64,000 bases of DNA from Isoptericola luteus (GCF_020297055.1 NZ_JAIXCQ010000004.1:186001-250000); one strand, 5' to 3'. Positions 31,465 to 40,634 are shown, numbered from the stretch's first letter. Program-made: numbers and translations. Notes: a model not told the origin generated them from the letters alone.

Positions 31465-32304
31465 ATGAGTCTCACCGACAGCGCACCGGTCCCGACCGAG
31501 CTGCTGGACACGATCCGCACCAAGCACGGCGCGCTGTGGGCGCTGGGCGACTACCCCGCGGTCGCGGACGAGGTCATCCCCACGCTCGGCGCCGTCCTCG
31601 TCGAGGCCTGCGACGTGGGCCGCGGCGACCGCGTCCTCGACGTCGCCGCGGGGTCGGGCAACGCGGCCATCCCCGCCGCGCTCGCCGGCGCCGAGGTGGT
31701 CGCGTCCGACTTCGCGCCGCAGCTCCTGCAGGCCGGCCGCGAGCGTGCCGCGCGGCGTGGTGCGGTGCTGCGCTTCGAGTTCGCCGACGCACACGACCTG
31801 CCGTTCGACGACGGCGCGTTCGACGTCGTCATGTCGTGCGTGGGCGTGATGTTCGCACCGTTCCACCAGCTCGCGGCGGGCGAGCTCGCCCGCGTGACCC
31901 GTCCTGGCGGCACCATCGGCACGATCGCGTGGACGCCTGAGGGCTTCATCGGCGAGATGTTCGCGACGATGAAGCCGTACGCGCCCCCGCCGCCGCCCGG
32001 TGCGCAGCCCCCGCCCCGGTGGGGCGACGAGCTGCACGTGCGCGCCCTGCTCGGCGACCGGGTCAGCGACCTGCACGCCGAGGTGCGTGGGCTGGTCGTG
32101 GACCGGTTCTCCTCGGGCGCCGAGTTCCGCGACTTCTTCAAGGCGACGTACGGCCCGACGATCGCGACGTACCGGTTCCTCGGCGACGACGCGGCCCGTG
32201 TCGCAGAGCTCGACCAGGCCCTGGCGGCCCTGGCCGACCGGCACCTGCGCCCGGACGGCACCATGACCTGGGACTACCTGCTGGTGCACGCCACCCGGGC
32301 ATGA
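31465..32304 (+). CDS. SAM-dependent methyltransferase (class I)
   Basis: A 279-residue Rossmann methyltransferase. Motif I is VLDVAAGSGNAAIPAAL (58-74), the adenine-binding Asp region is EVVASDFAPQLL, and motif IV/V is FDVVMSCVGVMFAPF and ARVTRPGGTIGTIAWTPEG. The pattern is that of UbiE/ArsM-like small-molecule methyltransferases, but the substrate is not evident. It is preceded by GAAGGAG and transcribed away from the HxlR gene, which may control it. Confidence 0.88.
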   Translation: MSLTDSAPVPTELLDTIRTKHGALWALGDYPAVADEVIPTLGAVLVEACDVGRGDRVLDVAAGSGNAAIPAALAGAEVVASDFAPQLLQAGRERAARRGAVLRFEFADAHDLPFDDGAFDVVMSCVGVMFAPFHQLAAGELARVTRPGGTIGTIAWTPEGFIGEMFATMKPYAPPPPPGAQPPPRWGDELHVRALLGDRVSDLHAEVRGLVVDRFSSGAEFRDFFKATYGPTIATYRFLGDDAARVAELDQALAALADRHLRPDGTMTWDYLLVHATRA

Positions 32305-32331
32305 GCCGCGACGGCGTGCCGGCGGGGCGGG

Positions 32332-33069
32332 TCAGCCGAGCAGGCGGTGACGCAGGCGGTCGATCTCCCCCGCCGTCACGCCGTGGTCGCGCAGGTACGC
32401 CTCGACGTCCACGTCGTCGAGGAAACTCTGGAGGGCGACCCCGACGTGCGCGGACCAGGTCGCCAGCTCATCGGGACCGCGGTGGCGCTCGCCCGGCGCG
32501 GACCCGGCTCCCGCCCGCGCGTTCGTGGCGTGCACCGCGAGGAGGTAGTCCTCGACGACCGCCCGGCGCTCCACCCCGACGAGGGTCAGGAGCATCGCCG
32601 TGATCATGCCGGTGCGGTCCCGGCCGGCCGAGCAGTGCACCACGACCGTGCCGGCGGGTGCCACCGCGATCGTGCGGAAGGCAGCTGCCACCAGGTGCGG
32701 CCAGGTCGCGAGCACCGCCGGGTAGTAGAGCGGCGTATCCAGATGCTCGCCCCAGGCTCGCATGAACTCCTCGTCGCCCTGGTCCTCGACGGGCAGGGCG
32801 TGGCGTGCCACGGACGGGGGCAGCTCCAGCGGGCCGATCTCGTCGGCGTTGCGCAGGTCGACGACGGTGCTGACGCCCGCGGCCGCCATCACGGCCAGCC
32901 CGTGGGGCCCCGCGAGCTCGAGCCGGGGCGCACGCACGACGGCGCCCGGCCTGGTCCGGCGACCGTCGATCGTCGGCAGGTGACCGAGGTCGCGGGCGTT
33001 CGGCAGCGAGCCCCACCGCACCGCACGCGCGTCGGTGAGGGTGCTGGTCGGTGCGGTACGGCTCGTCAC
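32332..33069 (-). CDS. Tyrosine-protein phosphatase
   Basis: A 245-residue protein with the PTP P-loop HCSAGRDRTG (nucleophile Cys146, Arg152) and the N-terminal NARDLGHLPTIDGRRTRPG and VVDLRNADEI motifs of the bacterial PtpB/DUF5-like dual-specificity or lipid phosphatase family. It is predicted to be cytoplasmic and may act on phosphotyrosine or phosphoinositides. The start is GTG at 33069. It converges with the methyltransferase gene and diverges from the ABC importer operon. Confidence 0.92.
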   Translation of the reverse strand: MTSRTAPTSTLTDARAVRWGSLPNARDLGHLPTIDGRRTRPGAVVRAPRLELAGPHGLAVMAAAGVSTVVDLRNADEIGPLELPPSVARHALPVEDQGDEEFMRAWGEHLDTPLYYPAVLATWPHLVAAAFRTIAVAPAGTVVVHCSAGRDRTGMITAMLLTLVGVERRAVVEDYLLAVHATNARAGAGSAPGERHRGPDELATWSAHVGVALQSFLDDVDVEAYLRDHGVTAGEIDRLRHRLLG

Positions 33070-33252
33070 GTGAGCCAGGAAACCATGGGGTGCCCCCGCG
33101 TACTAGGCTCGACGGCGGATCACGGGCCTGGTACTGGCCTGTCGGCGCGGCCCGGGCTGTGGGCCGCGGTTCCACCGGTGCGAGATGGCGCGCCGTGCGT
33201 GCGGGCGTGCCCGCGCGCCGTCCACCGACCCGCCGTCCCTGGGAGTTCCTCC

Positions 33253-34275
33253 GTGCCCCGCCGCACCCGCCCCGTCCTGCCCCTCGCCCTGCTCGTCCTC
33301 GCACTGCCGCTCGCCGGCTGCGCGGGGGGCGACGCCGGTGCCGCGTCGCCGCCCGCCCGCGGCGGGAGCCCCGGCACCACCGCCGTCACCACCGCCGTCA
33401 CCGTCGACAACTGCGGGTTCGACGTCGTCGTCGACGCACCGCCCGAGCGCGTGGTGACCATCAAGTCGAGCGCCACCGAGATGCTGCTCGCCCTCGGGCT
33501 CGGCGACCGCATCGTCGGGTCGGCGTTCCTCGACGGCCCCGTGCCGGACTCCCTCGCGGGCGCCGCCGCCGACGTGCCCGCGGTCGCCGAGCCCATGGCC
33601 GACCAGGTGCCGGGCACGGAGGCCGTGCTGGGCCTGGAGCCCGACCTCGTCTACGCCGGGTGGGAGTCGAACCTCACCGCCGAGGGCGCGGGCGACCGCG
33701 CCACCCTGGCGAAGCTGGGCGTCGCGACGTACGTCTCGCCCGCCGCCTGCAAGGAGCCCGGGTACATGCCCGACCCGCTGACGTTCGACGACCTGTTCGC
33801 GGAGATCGGCGAGGTCGGGCAGATCTTCGGCGCCACCGACGCCGCGGAGGCACTCGTCGCCGAGCAGCGGGAGACGCTGGCGTCCGTCTCCCCCGACGAC
33901 CGCGGGCTGAGCGCCCTGTGGTACTCGTCGGGCGACGACATCCCCTACGTGGGCGCCGGGATCGGTGCCCCGCAGATGATCATGGACGCCGTCGGGCTCG
34001 AGAACGTCGCGGGCGACGTGCACGACACGTGGACGTCGTACGCCTGGGAGGAGGCGATCGCCGCCGACCCGGACGTCATCGTGCTCGTGGACGCCACCTG
34101 GAACAGCGCGGAGGACAAGATCGCCCGGCTCGAGGGGAACGCCGCGACCGCGCGCATGACCGCCGTCCGGGAGGGCCGCTACCTCACCGTGCCGTTCCCG
34201 GCGACGGAGGCCGGTGTGCGCACCGTCGACGCCGTCGTCGACCTGGCCGCGCAGCTGGAGGAGATCGACCGGTGA
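33253..34275 (+). CDS. Iron-siderophore/cobalamin-type ABC transporter substrate-binding lipoprotein
   Basis: A 340-residue lipoprotein: signal sequence VPRRTRPVLPLALLVLALPL with lipobox LAGC (Cys23), then a periplasmic-binding fold with PPERVVTIKSSATEMLLALGLGDRIVGSAF and the long helix typical of cluster-III (BtuF/FepB) proteins. GTG at 33253 has GGGAG upstream. A TAGGCT -10-like element at 33104-33109 would give a 137-base leader, in which I see one 8-bp hairpin (33146-33168) but no recognisable riboswitch. It is first in a three-gene operon; a metal chelate or cobalamin is the likely cargo. Confidence 0.9.
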   Translation: MPRRTRPVLPLALLVLALPLAGCAGGDAGAASPPARGGSPGTTAVTTAVTVDNCGFDVVVDAPPERVVTIKSSATEMLLALGLGDRIVGSAFLDGPVPDSLAGAAADVPAVAEPMADQVPGTEAVLGLEPDLVYAGWESNLTAEGAGDRATLAKLGVATYVSPAACKEPGYMPDPLTFDDLFAEIGEVGQIFGATDAAEALVAEQRETLASVSPDDRGLSALWYSSGDDIPYVGAGIGAPQMIMDAVGLENVAGDVHDTWTSYAWEEAIAADPDVIVLVDATWNSAEDKIARLEGNAATARMTAVREGRYLTVPFPATEAGVRTVDAVVDLAAQLEEIDR

Positions 34276-35357
34276 CGACGACGCGCACCGTGCGCGACCC
34301 CGCGGCGGCCGGGACCGCCGCGACCACCGCGCGCCCGGCGCGGCGCGGCGCCGCCTGGTGGCTGCCCGCCTCCGCCGTGGTGCTCGTGGCCTCCGTGCTC
34401 GTCGCGGTGACGGTCGGCCCGGCCGCGCTGTCGGTGGGCGACGTCGCCGCCTCGGTCGCCGGCCACCTGGGGTTGGGCCCGGTGCTCGGTCTCGAACCGC
34501 TCGGGACCCTCCGGGACGGCATGGTCTGGGAGCTGCGCCTGCCACGCGTGCTCACCGCCGCGGCCGTGGGCGGGGGCCTGGCGCTCTGCGGCGTCGTCAT
34601 GCAGTCGCTCACGCGCAACCCCCTGGCCGACCCCTACCTGCTCGGCCTGTCGTCGGGCGCGTCGCTCGGCGCGGTGCTGGTGCTCGTGGCGGGCGTGACG
34701 GCGCTGCTGCCCGTCGCGGCGTTCGTGGGGGCCGTCGCCGCCCTCGTGGCGGCGCTGGCGCTCGCCGGGGCGAGCGGGACGATCACGCCCACCCGCACGG
34801 TGCTCGCGGGGCTGGCGGTGAGCCAGCTCGCGGCGGCCGCGACGAGCTTCGTCATCTTCTGGTCGGCGACCGGGGACTCGTACCGCGAGATCCTGTCGTG
34901 GCTCATGGGCTCGGTCGCGGGCGCCACCTGGACGTCGGTCGCGATCACCGGGGTCGCCGTCCTCGTGCTCGGGACGCTGCTGGCCTCGACCGGCTCGGTC
35001 CTCGACGCCTTCACGTTCGGGGACACGGCGGCCGCCACCCTCGGCGTGCCCGTCGCGCGCGTGCGCTGGCTGCTGCTGGTCGGGGTGGCGCTGCTCACGG
35101 GCGCGCTGGTGTCGCAGTCGGGCTCGATCGGGTTCGTGGGCCTGATCCTGCCGCACGCCGTGCGGATGCTCACGGGTGCGCGGCACCGGCTGCTGCTCCC
35201 CCTGTCGGCGCTGTGCGGGGCGTCGTTCCTCATCTGGGCGGACACCCTCGCCCGCACTGTGTTCGCGCCGCGCGAGGTCCCTGTGGGCATCGTCACCGCG
35301 GCCGTCGGGGCCCCCGTGTTCGCGCTGCTGCTGTGGCGGGGAAGGCGGCTCGCATGA
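34272..35357 (+). CDS. FecCD-family ABC transporter permease
   Basis: A 361-residue permease with about ten helices. It has the FecCD signatures LRLPRVLTAAAVGGGLALCGVVMQ and RNPLADPYLLGLSSGASLGA, and the ATPase-coupling region GSIGFVGLILPHAVRMLTG. GTG at 34272 overlaps the stop of the binding-protein gene (GTGA), and its own stop overlaps the ATPase start (ATGA). It functions as a homodimer in siderophore or B12 import. Confidence 0.95.
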   Translation: MTTTRTVRDPAAAGTAATTARPARRGAAWWLPASAVVLVASVLVAVTVGPAALSVGDVAASVAGHLGLGPVLGLEPLGTLRDGMVWELRLPRVLTAAAVGGGLALCGVVMQSLTRNPLADPYLLGLSSGASLGAVLVLVAGVTALLPVAAFVGAVAALVAALALAGASGTITPTRTVLAGLAVSQLAAAATSFVIFWSATGDSYREILSWLMGSVAGATWTSVAITGVAVLVLGTLLASTGSVLDAFTFGDTAAATLGVPVARVRWLLLVGVALLTGALVSQSGSIGFVGLILPHAVRMLTGARHRLLLPLSALCGASFLIWADTLARTVFAPREVPVGIVTAAVGAPVFALLLWRGRRLA

Positions 35358-36181
35358 CGACGACGTCGCTCCCGACGTCCCTCGGGACCGCCTCCGCGGG
35401 CGGCCTCGACGCCGCCCGCGTGACGTGGGCGGCGGGCGGGCGGCTGATCCTGGACGGCGTGGACGTCACCGCGCCGGCCGGGGCGGTCAGCGGGCTGCTG
35501 GGGCCGAACGGCTCCGGCAAGTCGACGCTGCTGCGCGTGCTCGCGGCGGTCCAGCCACCGGCGGACGGCGCCGCCCGCGTCGCGTTCGACGGCGCGGACC
35601 TGCTCGGCCTGCCCCGTCGGCGTCGGGCACGGTTGCTCGCGCTCGTCGAGCAGGAGGCGAGCACCGACCTGCCCGTCACCGTCCTCGACGCCGTGCTGCT
35701 CGGGCGGATCCCGCACCGTTCGCTGCTCGCCGGGGAGGGCGCCGACGACCGCGCCGCGGCGCGGCGTGCCCTGGCGACCGTGGGCCTGACGGACCTGGCC
35801 GACCGCGAGGTCGCGACCCTGTCCGGTGGCGAGCGGCAGCGGGTACACATGGCGCGTGCGCTCGCGCAGGAGCCGGCGCTGATCCTGCTCGACGAGCCCA
35901 CGAACCACCTGGACATCGCCGCCCAGCTCGGCGCGCTGCGCGTGCTGCGCACCCTCGCCGGCCAGGGCGTCACCGTGCTCGCCGCCCTGCACGACCTCAC
36001 GCTCGCGGCCCAGCACTGCGACCACGTCGTGCTGCTGTCCGGCGGGCGGGTGGTCGCGGCCGGCGACGTGCGGGACGTGCTGGTGCCGGACGTCGTCGAC
36101 CCGGTCTACGGCGTGCGCACCGACGTGCTCACGCATCCGCGCACCGGCCGCCCGGTGCTGACCTTCAGCCCGCGCGACTGA
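35354..36181 (+). CDS. FecE/BtuD-type ABC transporter ATP-binding protein
   Basis: A 275-residue ABC ATPase with Walker A GPNGSGKST (50-58), Q-loop near Gln100, signature LSGGERQRV (156-164), Walker B ALILLDEP (175-182) and an H-loop in ALHDLTLA. It is translationally coupled to the permease and powers the same importer. The C-terminus DPVYGVRTDVLTHPRTGRPVL is typical of the siderophore/cobalamin class. Confidence 0.95.
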   Translation: MTTTSLPTSLGTASAGGLDAARVTWAAGGRLILDGVDVTAPAGAVSGLLGPNGSGKSTLLRVLAAVQPPADGAARVAFDGADLLGLPRRRRARLLALVEQEASTDLPVTVLDAVLLGRIPHRSLLAGEGADDRAAARRALATVGLTDLADREVATLSGGERQRVHMARALAQEPALILLDEPTNHLDIAAQLGALRVLRTLAGQGVTVLAALHDLTLAAQHCDHVVLLSGGRVVAAGDVRDVLVPDVVDPVYGVRTDVLTHPRTGRPVLTFSPRD

Positions 36182-36315
36182 CGGGTGCCGCCGCGGCACC
36201 CTGTGGACAACTTCGCGGCGGGTTCCGCCCGCGTTGGTAGCGTCCCCGCCGTCCCCGAAGGCATCGCCCGGTGGGACGCGCACGCCGCCGACGCCGCCGC
36301 ACGAGAGGGACTTCC

Positions 36316-37059
36316 TTGAGGACGACCACCGCACCTCGACCCCGTACGCTCGCCGCTCTGCTCGTCCTCGGCCTCGGCGGTTCGCTGCTGCTCGCCGCCT
36401 GCACCGGGTCCCGGTCCGACGACGAGGTCGAGCCGCCGCAGACGCCGACGTTCCACGAGCTCACCGTCCCGGGCGACGCGGTCCCGACGGGTGTCCAGGT
36501 GGGCGACGTCTCGGTGCTGGGTGGGATGGGCGGTTCGTCGGAGGTCCCCGTCCTGGTCGTCGGGAAGCGCGCGGTCGCGCGCGAGCTGCCCCGCCTCGCG
36601 GTGTGGTCCGCCGCAGCCGGCACGCAGATCACCGACGAGCCCCAGCTCCTCGAGACCGTCGGCGCACCCGTCGAGGTCGACCTGGACGGCGACCCCGACC
36701 TCTCCGCCGTCGCGGGGTACTCGTGGCGGGCCGGGGTCGAGGCGCCGTACCTCTTCACGTCCACGGACCGCAGCCGCTGGGAGCAGGTAGAGATCCCCGC
36801 CGACCTCGCCGGCCTGCGGCCCGTGCAGGTCGCGGTGGACGGCGACACGACCTACGTGCTGGGGATCGACACCGACGACCGGCTCGCCGGCCTCCGCGTC
36901 GCCGACGGCACCGTCGAGCCCCTCGATCTGCCGAAGACGCAGGACGTCGCCTCGGTGACGGCCGCCGAGGCCTCCGGCGGGGTGCTCGTCCTCGCCACCG
37001 CGCCCTCGAGCGGGACGGGCGACGGGCCCGAGATCTTCACGTCCACCGATGGCACGTAG
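36316..37059 (+). pseudogene. Beta-propeller-like lipoprotein, 5' part cut by in-frame TAG
   Basis: The start is TTG at 36316 (GAGAGGGA upstream). The lipoprotein signal is RTLAALLVLGLGGSLLLAAC with the lipidated Cys in LLAACTGS. The mature part carries repeated motifs of the FTSTDRSRW / FTSTDGT type seen in sialidase- and BNR-like propellers. Reading ends at TAG (37057-37059), but the same frame continues without interruption into the next entry, where the repeat style resumes. The whole 36316-38625 frame (770 codons) is therefore one gene broken by a nonsense change, a sequencing error or read-through. It has no recognised enzymatic residues. Confidence 0.75.
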
Positions 37060-37077
37060 ACGTGGGCACGGTCCGCC

Positions 37078-38625
37078 TTGGGGGCTGGGACGACAGTCAG
37101 CAGCGCCACCGTGGCGAGCCGTGGCGACGAGCTCGTCCTGGTGGGCTCCGCGTACGACGACCGTACGGAACGGTGGACCCTCGCCGCGTGGTCGTCGCAC
37201 GAGGGCGAGAGCTGGCCTCGCGACTCCGCCTACGAGGACCTGTTCCCGGAGGACGGGCCGGACAAGGGCTCCTGGTTCGGCGAGGGCACGATCGTCGGCG
37301 ACCGTCTCGTCGCCCCCGTCTCGATCGAGAGCTCCACGCAGTTCCTCCTCGTGAACCGGAAGGCGGACGCACGCTGGGTGGGCGAGCTCGACGACGAGGC
37401 CCTGCAGACCGACGGAACCAGCCGGGAGGCCCGCCAGCTTGCACCGTCCGTGCAGGTCTCCGTCACGGGGGACGGCCCGGCCCTCACGGTCGTCCGCGGG
37501 AACGGGACCGCGCACTTCTACGACGCCGAGCTGAAGTACCTGGGCGTGCTCGGCGCGGTGACCCCCTGGTTCCGCCCCCTCCAGACCGACGACTTCCGCG
37601 ACGGGGCGCCCCTGCCGGGCGTCCGGACGGTCTTCACGGACCTCGGCGAGGACGGGTGGCGCTCGGTCGGGCAGACCACCCAGTACGTCCTCGAGGACGA
37701 CGCCCTGGTCACCTCGGACGACGGCGCCGCCCCCGCCTCGGACCGTCGGGTGATCGCCGGCGCCGACCCGGGCAGCGGTCAGGAGGTGGCGCTCTACACG
37801 GGGTGGGACCCGGACGCCGACACGATCGTCACGACGCCCTGGTCCCGCCCCCTGGACGGTGTCTGGACGCAAGGCGTCGGCTTCGACGAGGAGTTCGCCG
37901 CCGCGTCGACGCTCGTCCGCACGGACGACCGCTGGATCGCCGCGGGGTCCCGCGCCGAGTCCATGAACGTCGACGACCTTCGGCACGCCGCGGCCTGGAC
38001 CTCGACCGACGGCATCCGCTGGCAGGACGCGGGGACGCTGCGCAGCGGGCCCCGCGGCTCCGACGTCGCCGGCGCCTGCGTCCTCCCCACCGGGGAGGCC
38101 GTGGTGGTGGGCAGCGTCGACACCGGGCTGATCGACGAGCCCGTCACCTGGACGTCCGACGGCGACACGTGGACGAGGCGGATCCTCGACGTCGGCGGGG
38201 ACGGCTCCGGTCACGCGGAGAGGTGCCTCGCCACGGACGACGGTGTCACGGTCTTCGTGGACGCCGGCGGGCGCACGCAGGTCTTCGCGACCCAGGACGG
38301 CGAGACCATCGCCAAGACCTGGGTCGCTCCGGAAGGCACGTCGCTGGACTCGGTGGTGTCGTGGGGCGAGTCGGTCGTCAGCGCCGGCTGGCTGGACGGT
38401 GCTCAGTACACCGGCCCCGTCCTCCGCATCAGCCGGGAGCCCGCCGCGCCGGGCCCGGCCTGGGACTGGGTGCCTGTGCCCACCCGTTCTCGCTCGGGCG
38501 TCACGGTGCACCTGCAGGACGACACCCTGGTCGTCACGACCAGCGACGACGCCGGGGTGCAGGCGTGGCGCGTGGACGACGTCGACGCGCTGCTCGCGAG
38601 GGCGAGGCCCGCGGACGATGCGTGA
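37078..38625 (+). pseudogene. Beta-propeller-like lipoprotein, 3' part after the amber codon
   Basis: This is the continuation of the same reading frame. The first possible restart is TTG at 37078 (LGAGTTVSSATVASRG), without a convincing ribosome-binding site. The 515 residues hold further Trp-rich blade motifs: RWTLAAWSSHEGESWP, AAWTSTDGIRWQDAGTL and TWTSDGDTWTRRI, spaced like propeller blades. Separated from the signal peptide it could not be exported, so if the amber codon is real this half is probably not functional. The function of the intact protein is unknown. Confidence 0.75.
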
Positions 38626-38631
38626 CCCGGT

Positions 38632-38699
38632 GCGCCCTCAGTGGTACGCCCTCAGTGGTACGCCCTCAGTGGTACGCCCTCAGTGGTACGCCCTCAGTG
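38632..38699. repeat. 14-bp tandem repeat, about five copies
   Basis: The unit ACGCCCTCAGTGGT (first copy with one change, last copy truncated) runs through the gap between two convergent genes and covers the stop codon of the CoA-binding protein gene on the minus strand. Each unit contains CACTGA on that strand, so every copy supplies a possible stop. It is a minisatellite likely to vary in copy number. Confidence 0.95.
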
Positions 38700-39245
38700 T
38701 CCGCGGCGGTCCAGCTCGATGGCCGGGCAGCGATCCATGACCATGTCGAGGCCCGCGGCCCGCACGCGCGCGGCGGCGTCCTCGTCGACGACGCCGAGCT
38801 GGAACCACACGGCCTTGGCGCCGATCGCGACGGCCTGGTCCGCGATGTCGCCGGCCAGCTCGGACCGCACGAAGACGTCGACGACGTCCACGGGGAACGG
38901 GACGTCGGCGAGCGTGGCGTAGCCCTGCTCGCCGTGCACCGTCCCAGCGCTCGGGTGCACCGGCACGATCCGCTTGCCGGCCCGCTGCAGCACCTCGGCC
39001 ACGCCGTACGCGGCACGCCTGGTGTTGGCCGACAGCCCGACGACGGCCCACGTCGTGGTGTCGTCGAGGACCCGGTCGATCGTCGACGCGGCGAAGGTGC
39101 CCGCGCCGAGCGTGGCGTCCGCGTCCGCAACGTCGGAACCTTCGACGTCGGAACCCTCGACCTCTTCGGTGCCGTCGTCGTGGCCTGCGGCGGCACGCTC
39201 GGCGGAGAGCGGGGTGGGCGTGCGGCGGGGGTCCCGGATCCTCAT
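38694..39245 (-). CDS. CoA-binding protein (YccU type)
   Basis: A 183-residue protein whose last 140 residues form a CoA_binding Rossmann fold: TTWAVVGLSANTRRAAYGVAEVLQRAG, RIVPVHPSAG, VDVVDVFVRSELAGDIADQA and GAKAVWFQLGVVDEDAAARVRAAGLDMVMDRCPAIE. The family is small, cytoplasmic and of unclear role. ATG at 39245 adds an acidic N-terminal extension with the repeat VEGSDVEGSDV. A start nearer the domain cannot be excluded, because no strong ribosome-binding site is seen. Its stop lies in the minisatellite. Confidence 0.88.
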   Translation of the reverse strand: MRIRDPRRTPTPLSAERAAAGHDDGTEEVEGSDVEGSDVADADATLGAGTFAASTIDRVLDDTTTWAVVGLSANTRRAAYGVAEVLQRAGKRIVPVHPSAGTVHGEQGYATLADVPFPVDVVDVFVRSELAGDIADQAVAIGAKAVWFQLGVVDEDAAARVRAAGLDMVMDRCPAIELDRRGH

Positions 39246-39309
39246 CCGGCCAGTCAACCAGGTCCCGTCTCGCCCGGCACGCACGGGCGACGCGGCGCAG
39301 GATGTCCGT

Positions 39310-39762
39310 ATGGCGCTCCCCGAGAAGGTCGCGAAGGCCACCAAGAAGTTCAACCGGTACGCGCTCAAGGTGTCGTCCCGCGTCCCGCCGTGGGCGACGC
39401 TGCACCACGTGGGACGCCACAGCGGGCGCAGGTACCGCACCCCGGTGGTCGCGTTCGCCGCCCGCGCCCCGATCGACCCCGCGACGGCGGCGGTCGCGGG
39501 CGCGCCGGTGGCGATCTCCGAGCACCGCGACGTGCTCGTCCTGCACCCGCTGCCGTGGGGGTCGGACGTCGACTGGTGCCGCAACATCTTCGCCGCCGGC
39601 TCCTACACGCTCACGCGCAAGGGGGTCGACTACCGCGTCGACCGGCTGCGCGTCGTGGACACGGACGAAGCGGGGCAGCTCCTCGACGGGGCGCTCGGCA
39701 GGGCCAGCTCCACCGTCGGCGTCGAGTCGTTCGTCGTCGGGCGACTCCGCCGCGCGGCCTGA
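39310..39762 (+). CDS. Nitroreductase/deazaflavin-dependent oxidoreductase (Ddn-like)
   Basis: A 150-residue protein related to the F420H2-dependent split-barrel Ddn family. It has WATLHHVGRHSGRRYRTPVVAFA, the typical GRxSGxxRxTPV turn, then VLVLHPLPWGSDVDWCRNIFAAGSYTL and a DYRVDRLRVVD strand. The F420 enzymes at 57,341-59,136 suggest the cofactor is available. The start is ATG at 39310, with no clear ribosome-binding site and a CAGGAT hexamer six bases upstream, so it may be leaderless. A small hairpin follows the stop. Confidence 0.85.
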   Translation: MALPEKVAKATKKFNRYALKVSSRVPPWATLHHVGRHSGRRYRTPVVAFAARAPIDPATAAVAGAPVAISEHRDVLVLHPLPWGSDVDWCRNIFAAGSYTLTRKGVDYRVDRLRVVDTDEAGQLLDGALGRASSTVGVESFVVGRLRRAA

Positions 39763-39783
39763 CCTCGCCGAGCGCAGCCGTCA

Positions 39784-39803
39784 GCCGGCCACCATCGGCC
39801 GGC
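39784..39803 (+). terminator. Hairpin after the Ddn-like gene
   Basis: GCCGGCC (39784-39790) and GGCCGGC (39797-39803) pair across a six-base loop 21 bases past the stop. A second partial GGCCGG copy follows. It is a plausible weak terminator. Confidence 0.45.
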
Positions 39804-40173
39804 ACACCGGCCGGACGCTCCCGACATCCGTCTGGCCGCACACGCCGGACACCCTGCCGGATGATCTCTCGACGCGGACTCCGGACGCACTGCGCCTGCG
39901 TGCACTTATGTCCTACTTTGTGCAGTACGGAACCTGGAGAGGGGCGTGCTGGTGCGCGTTCGGGTGCATCCGAGAGCGTCCGCAGAGCGTCCAGAGATCA
40001 CCGAGCAGGACGCGCCAAGGGTCGGCTGTTGGAGTTCGTTGCGGTCGAGGACGAACCTGACGGATGGTGGGTCTTGGCATGCGATGGTCGACACAACGAA
40101 GGTGCGGGACATCACCTCCGAGCGGCGAACCACGTCTCTCCGCTAAGCACAAGCCGACGACGAGGACCAGAAC
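39804..40173. other. Gene-poor stretch before the split HhH-GPD gene
   Basis: Nothing here is recognisable as a gene. One frame ends at 40196 and reads GRLLEFVAVEDEPDGWWVLA, followed by CDGRHNEGAGHH, which looks protein-like, but it lacks a start and a family. A 66-codon frame (39946-40146) is shorter still. Base composition is slightly lower in GC than the flanking core, so this may be decayed sequence at the left edge of the island. Confidence 0.4.
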
Positions 40174-40269
40174 GTGACGATGACCGGGGACCCTGACGCG
40201 GACGAGCTCCTCGACACCGACCCGTTCGCGTTGCTGGTCGGCATGCTGCTGGACCAGCGCAGCACGTAG
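40174..40269 (+). pseudogene. Stranded 5' end of the HhH-GPD DNA-glycosylase-like gene
   Basis: The frame from GTG 40174 reads TGDPDADELLDTDPFALLVG then MLLDQ, and after Gln28 runs into RST and a TAG. It matches 18 of 25 residues of TGDPQTDRLLSNDFFALLTG-MLLDQ at the start of the intact gene at 42,723, and its base composition is that of the host. I read it as the original beginning of that gene, cut off by insertion of the island at codon 28. Confidence 0.8.
40240..40258 (+). repeat. Left attachment-like repeat
   Basis: GGCATGCTGCTGGACCAGC, coding G-M-L-L-D-Q in the stranded fragment. It differs from the right copy only by two C/T changes. Confidence 0.6.
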
Positions 40270-40289
40270 CCATGAACTATCGCCGCAGG

Positions 40290-40628
40290 TCAGAGTGTTT
40301 CGCCGTGGATCGGGGACTTGCGATCCCACTCCGGGAGTCTCAGATGGCTCTCCTCGATGTGCTGCACCTCCCCGAGCCGGACGAGCAGGTCGATCGTCTC
40401 CTGCGACACGGGCGGTGCCCCGCGGACCGCGCCCGTCATCCACTCCGACTCCGCCTTTTCTCGCTTGATCTCCCGCTCCAGCCGTCGCCGCGCGGACCGT
40501 GAGGACTGTCGCTCGCGGGGGTTGGTCAGCCCGTCAAGCTTCGCGAGCATCTTCTTCCGCTGAAGAGGCCCTGCACCCTCGTAGTCCCGCGTCAGGGACG
40601 CACCGGCATCCGTCGCCCGGACGTCCAT
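40290..40628 (-). CDS. Hypothetical basic protein of the island
   Basis: A 112-residue, highly charged protein: GPLQRKKMLAKLDGLTNPRE and RQSSRSARRRLEREIKREKAESEWM form a likely basic helix or coiled coil. A more acidic C-terminus follows, with PPVSQETIDLLVRLGEVQHIEE. No family is recognised. ATG at 40628 comes six bases after the stop of a 38-codon gene on the same strand, so the two form an operon read away from the XRE gene. DNA or RNA binding is possible from charge alone, but not shown. Confidence 0.55.
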   Translation of the reverse strand: MDVRATDAGASLTRDYEGAGPLQRKKMLAKLDGLTNPRERQSSRSARRRLEREIKREKAESEWMTGAVRGAPPVSQETIDLLVRLGEVQHIEESHLRLPEWDRKSPIHGETL

Positions 40629-40634
40629 CGCGTC

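Noticed and set aside
33110-33252. Possible cobalamin or metal riboswitch before the ABC importer
   Set aside because: The leader is about 140 bases, and only one 8-bp hairpin is visible. The conserved B12-box words are absent.
36202-36210. A perfect DnaA-box 9-mer (TTGTCCACA on the minus strand)
   Set aside because: It is alone, with no cluster, AT-rich unwinding region or dnaA/dnaN nearby; one such 9-mer is expected by chance in a window of this size.
38632-38699. CRISPR-like array
   Set aside because: The repeats are contiguous 14-mers without spacers, and no cas gene is present in the window.
39946-40146. 66-codon open frame left of the island
   Set aside because: No ribosome-binding site, no recognisable domain, and competing frames of equal quality in the same stretch.
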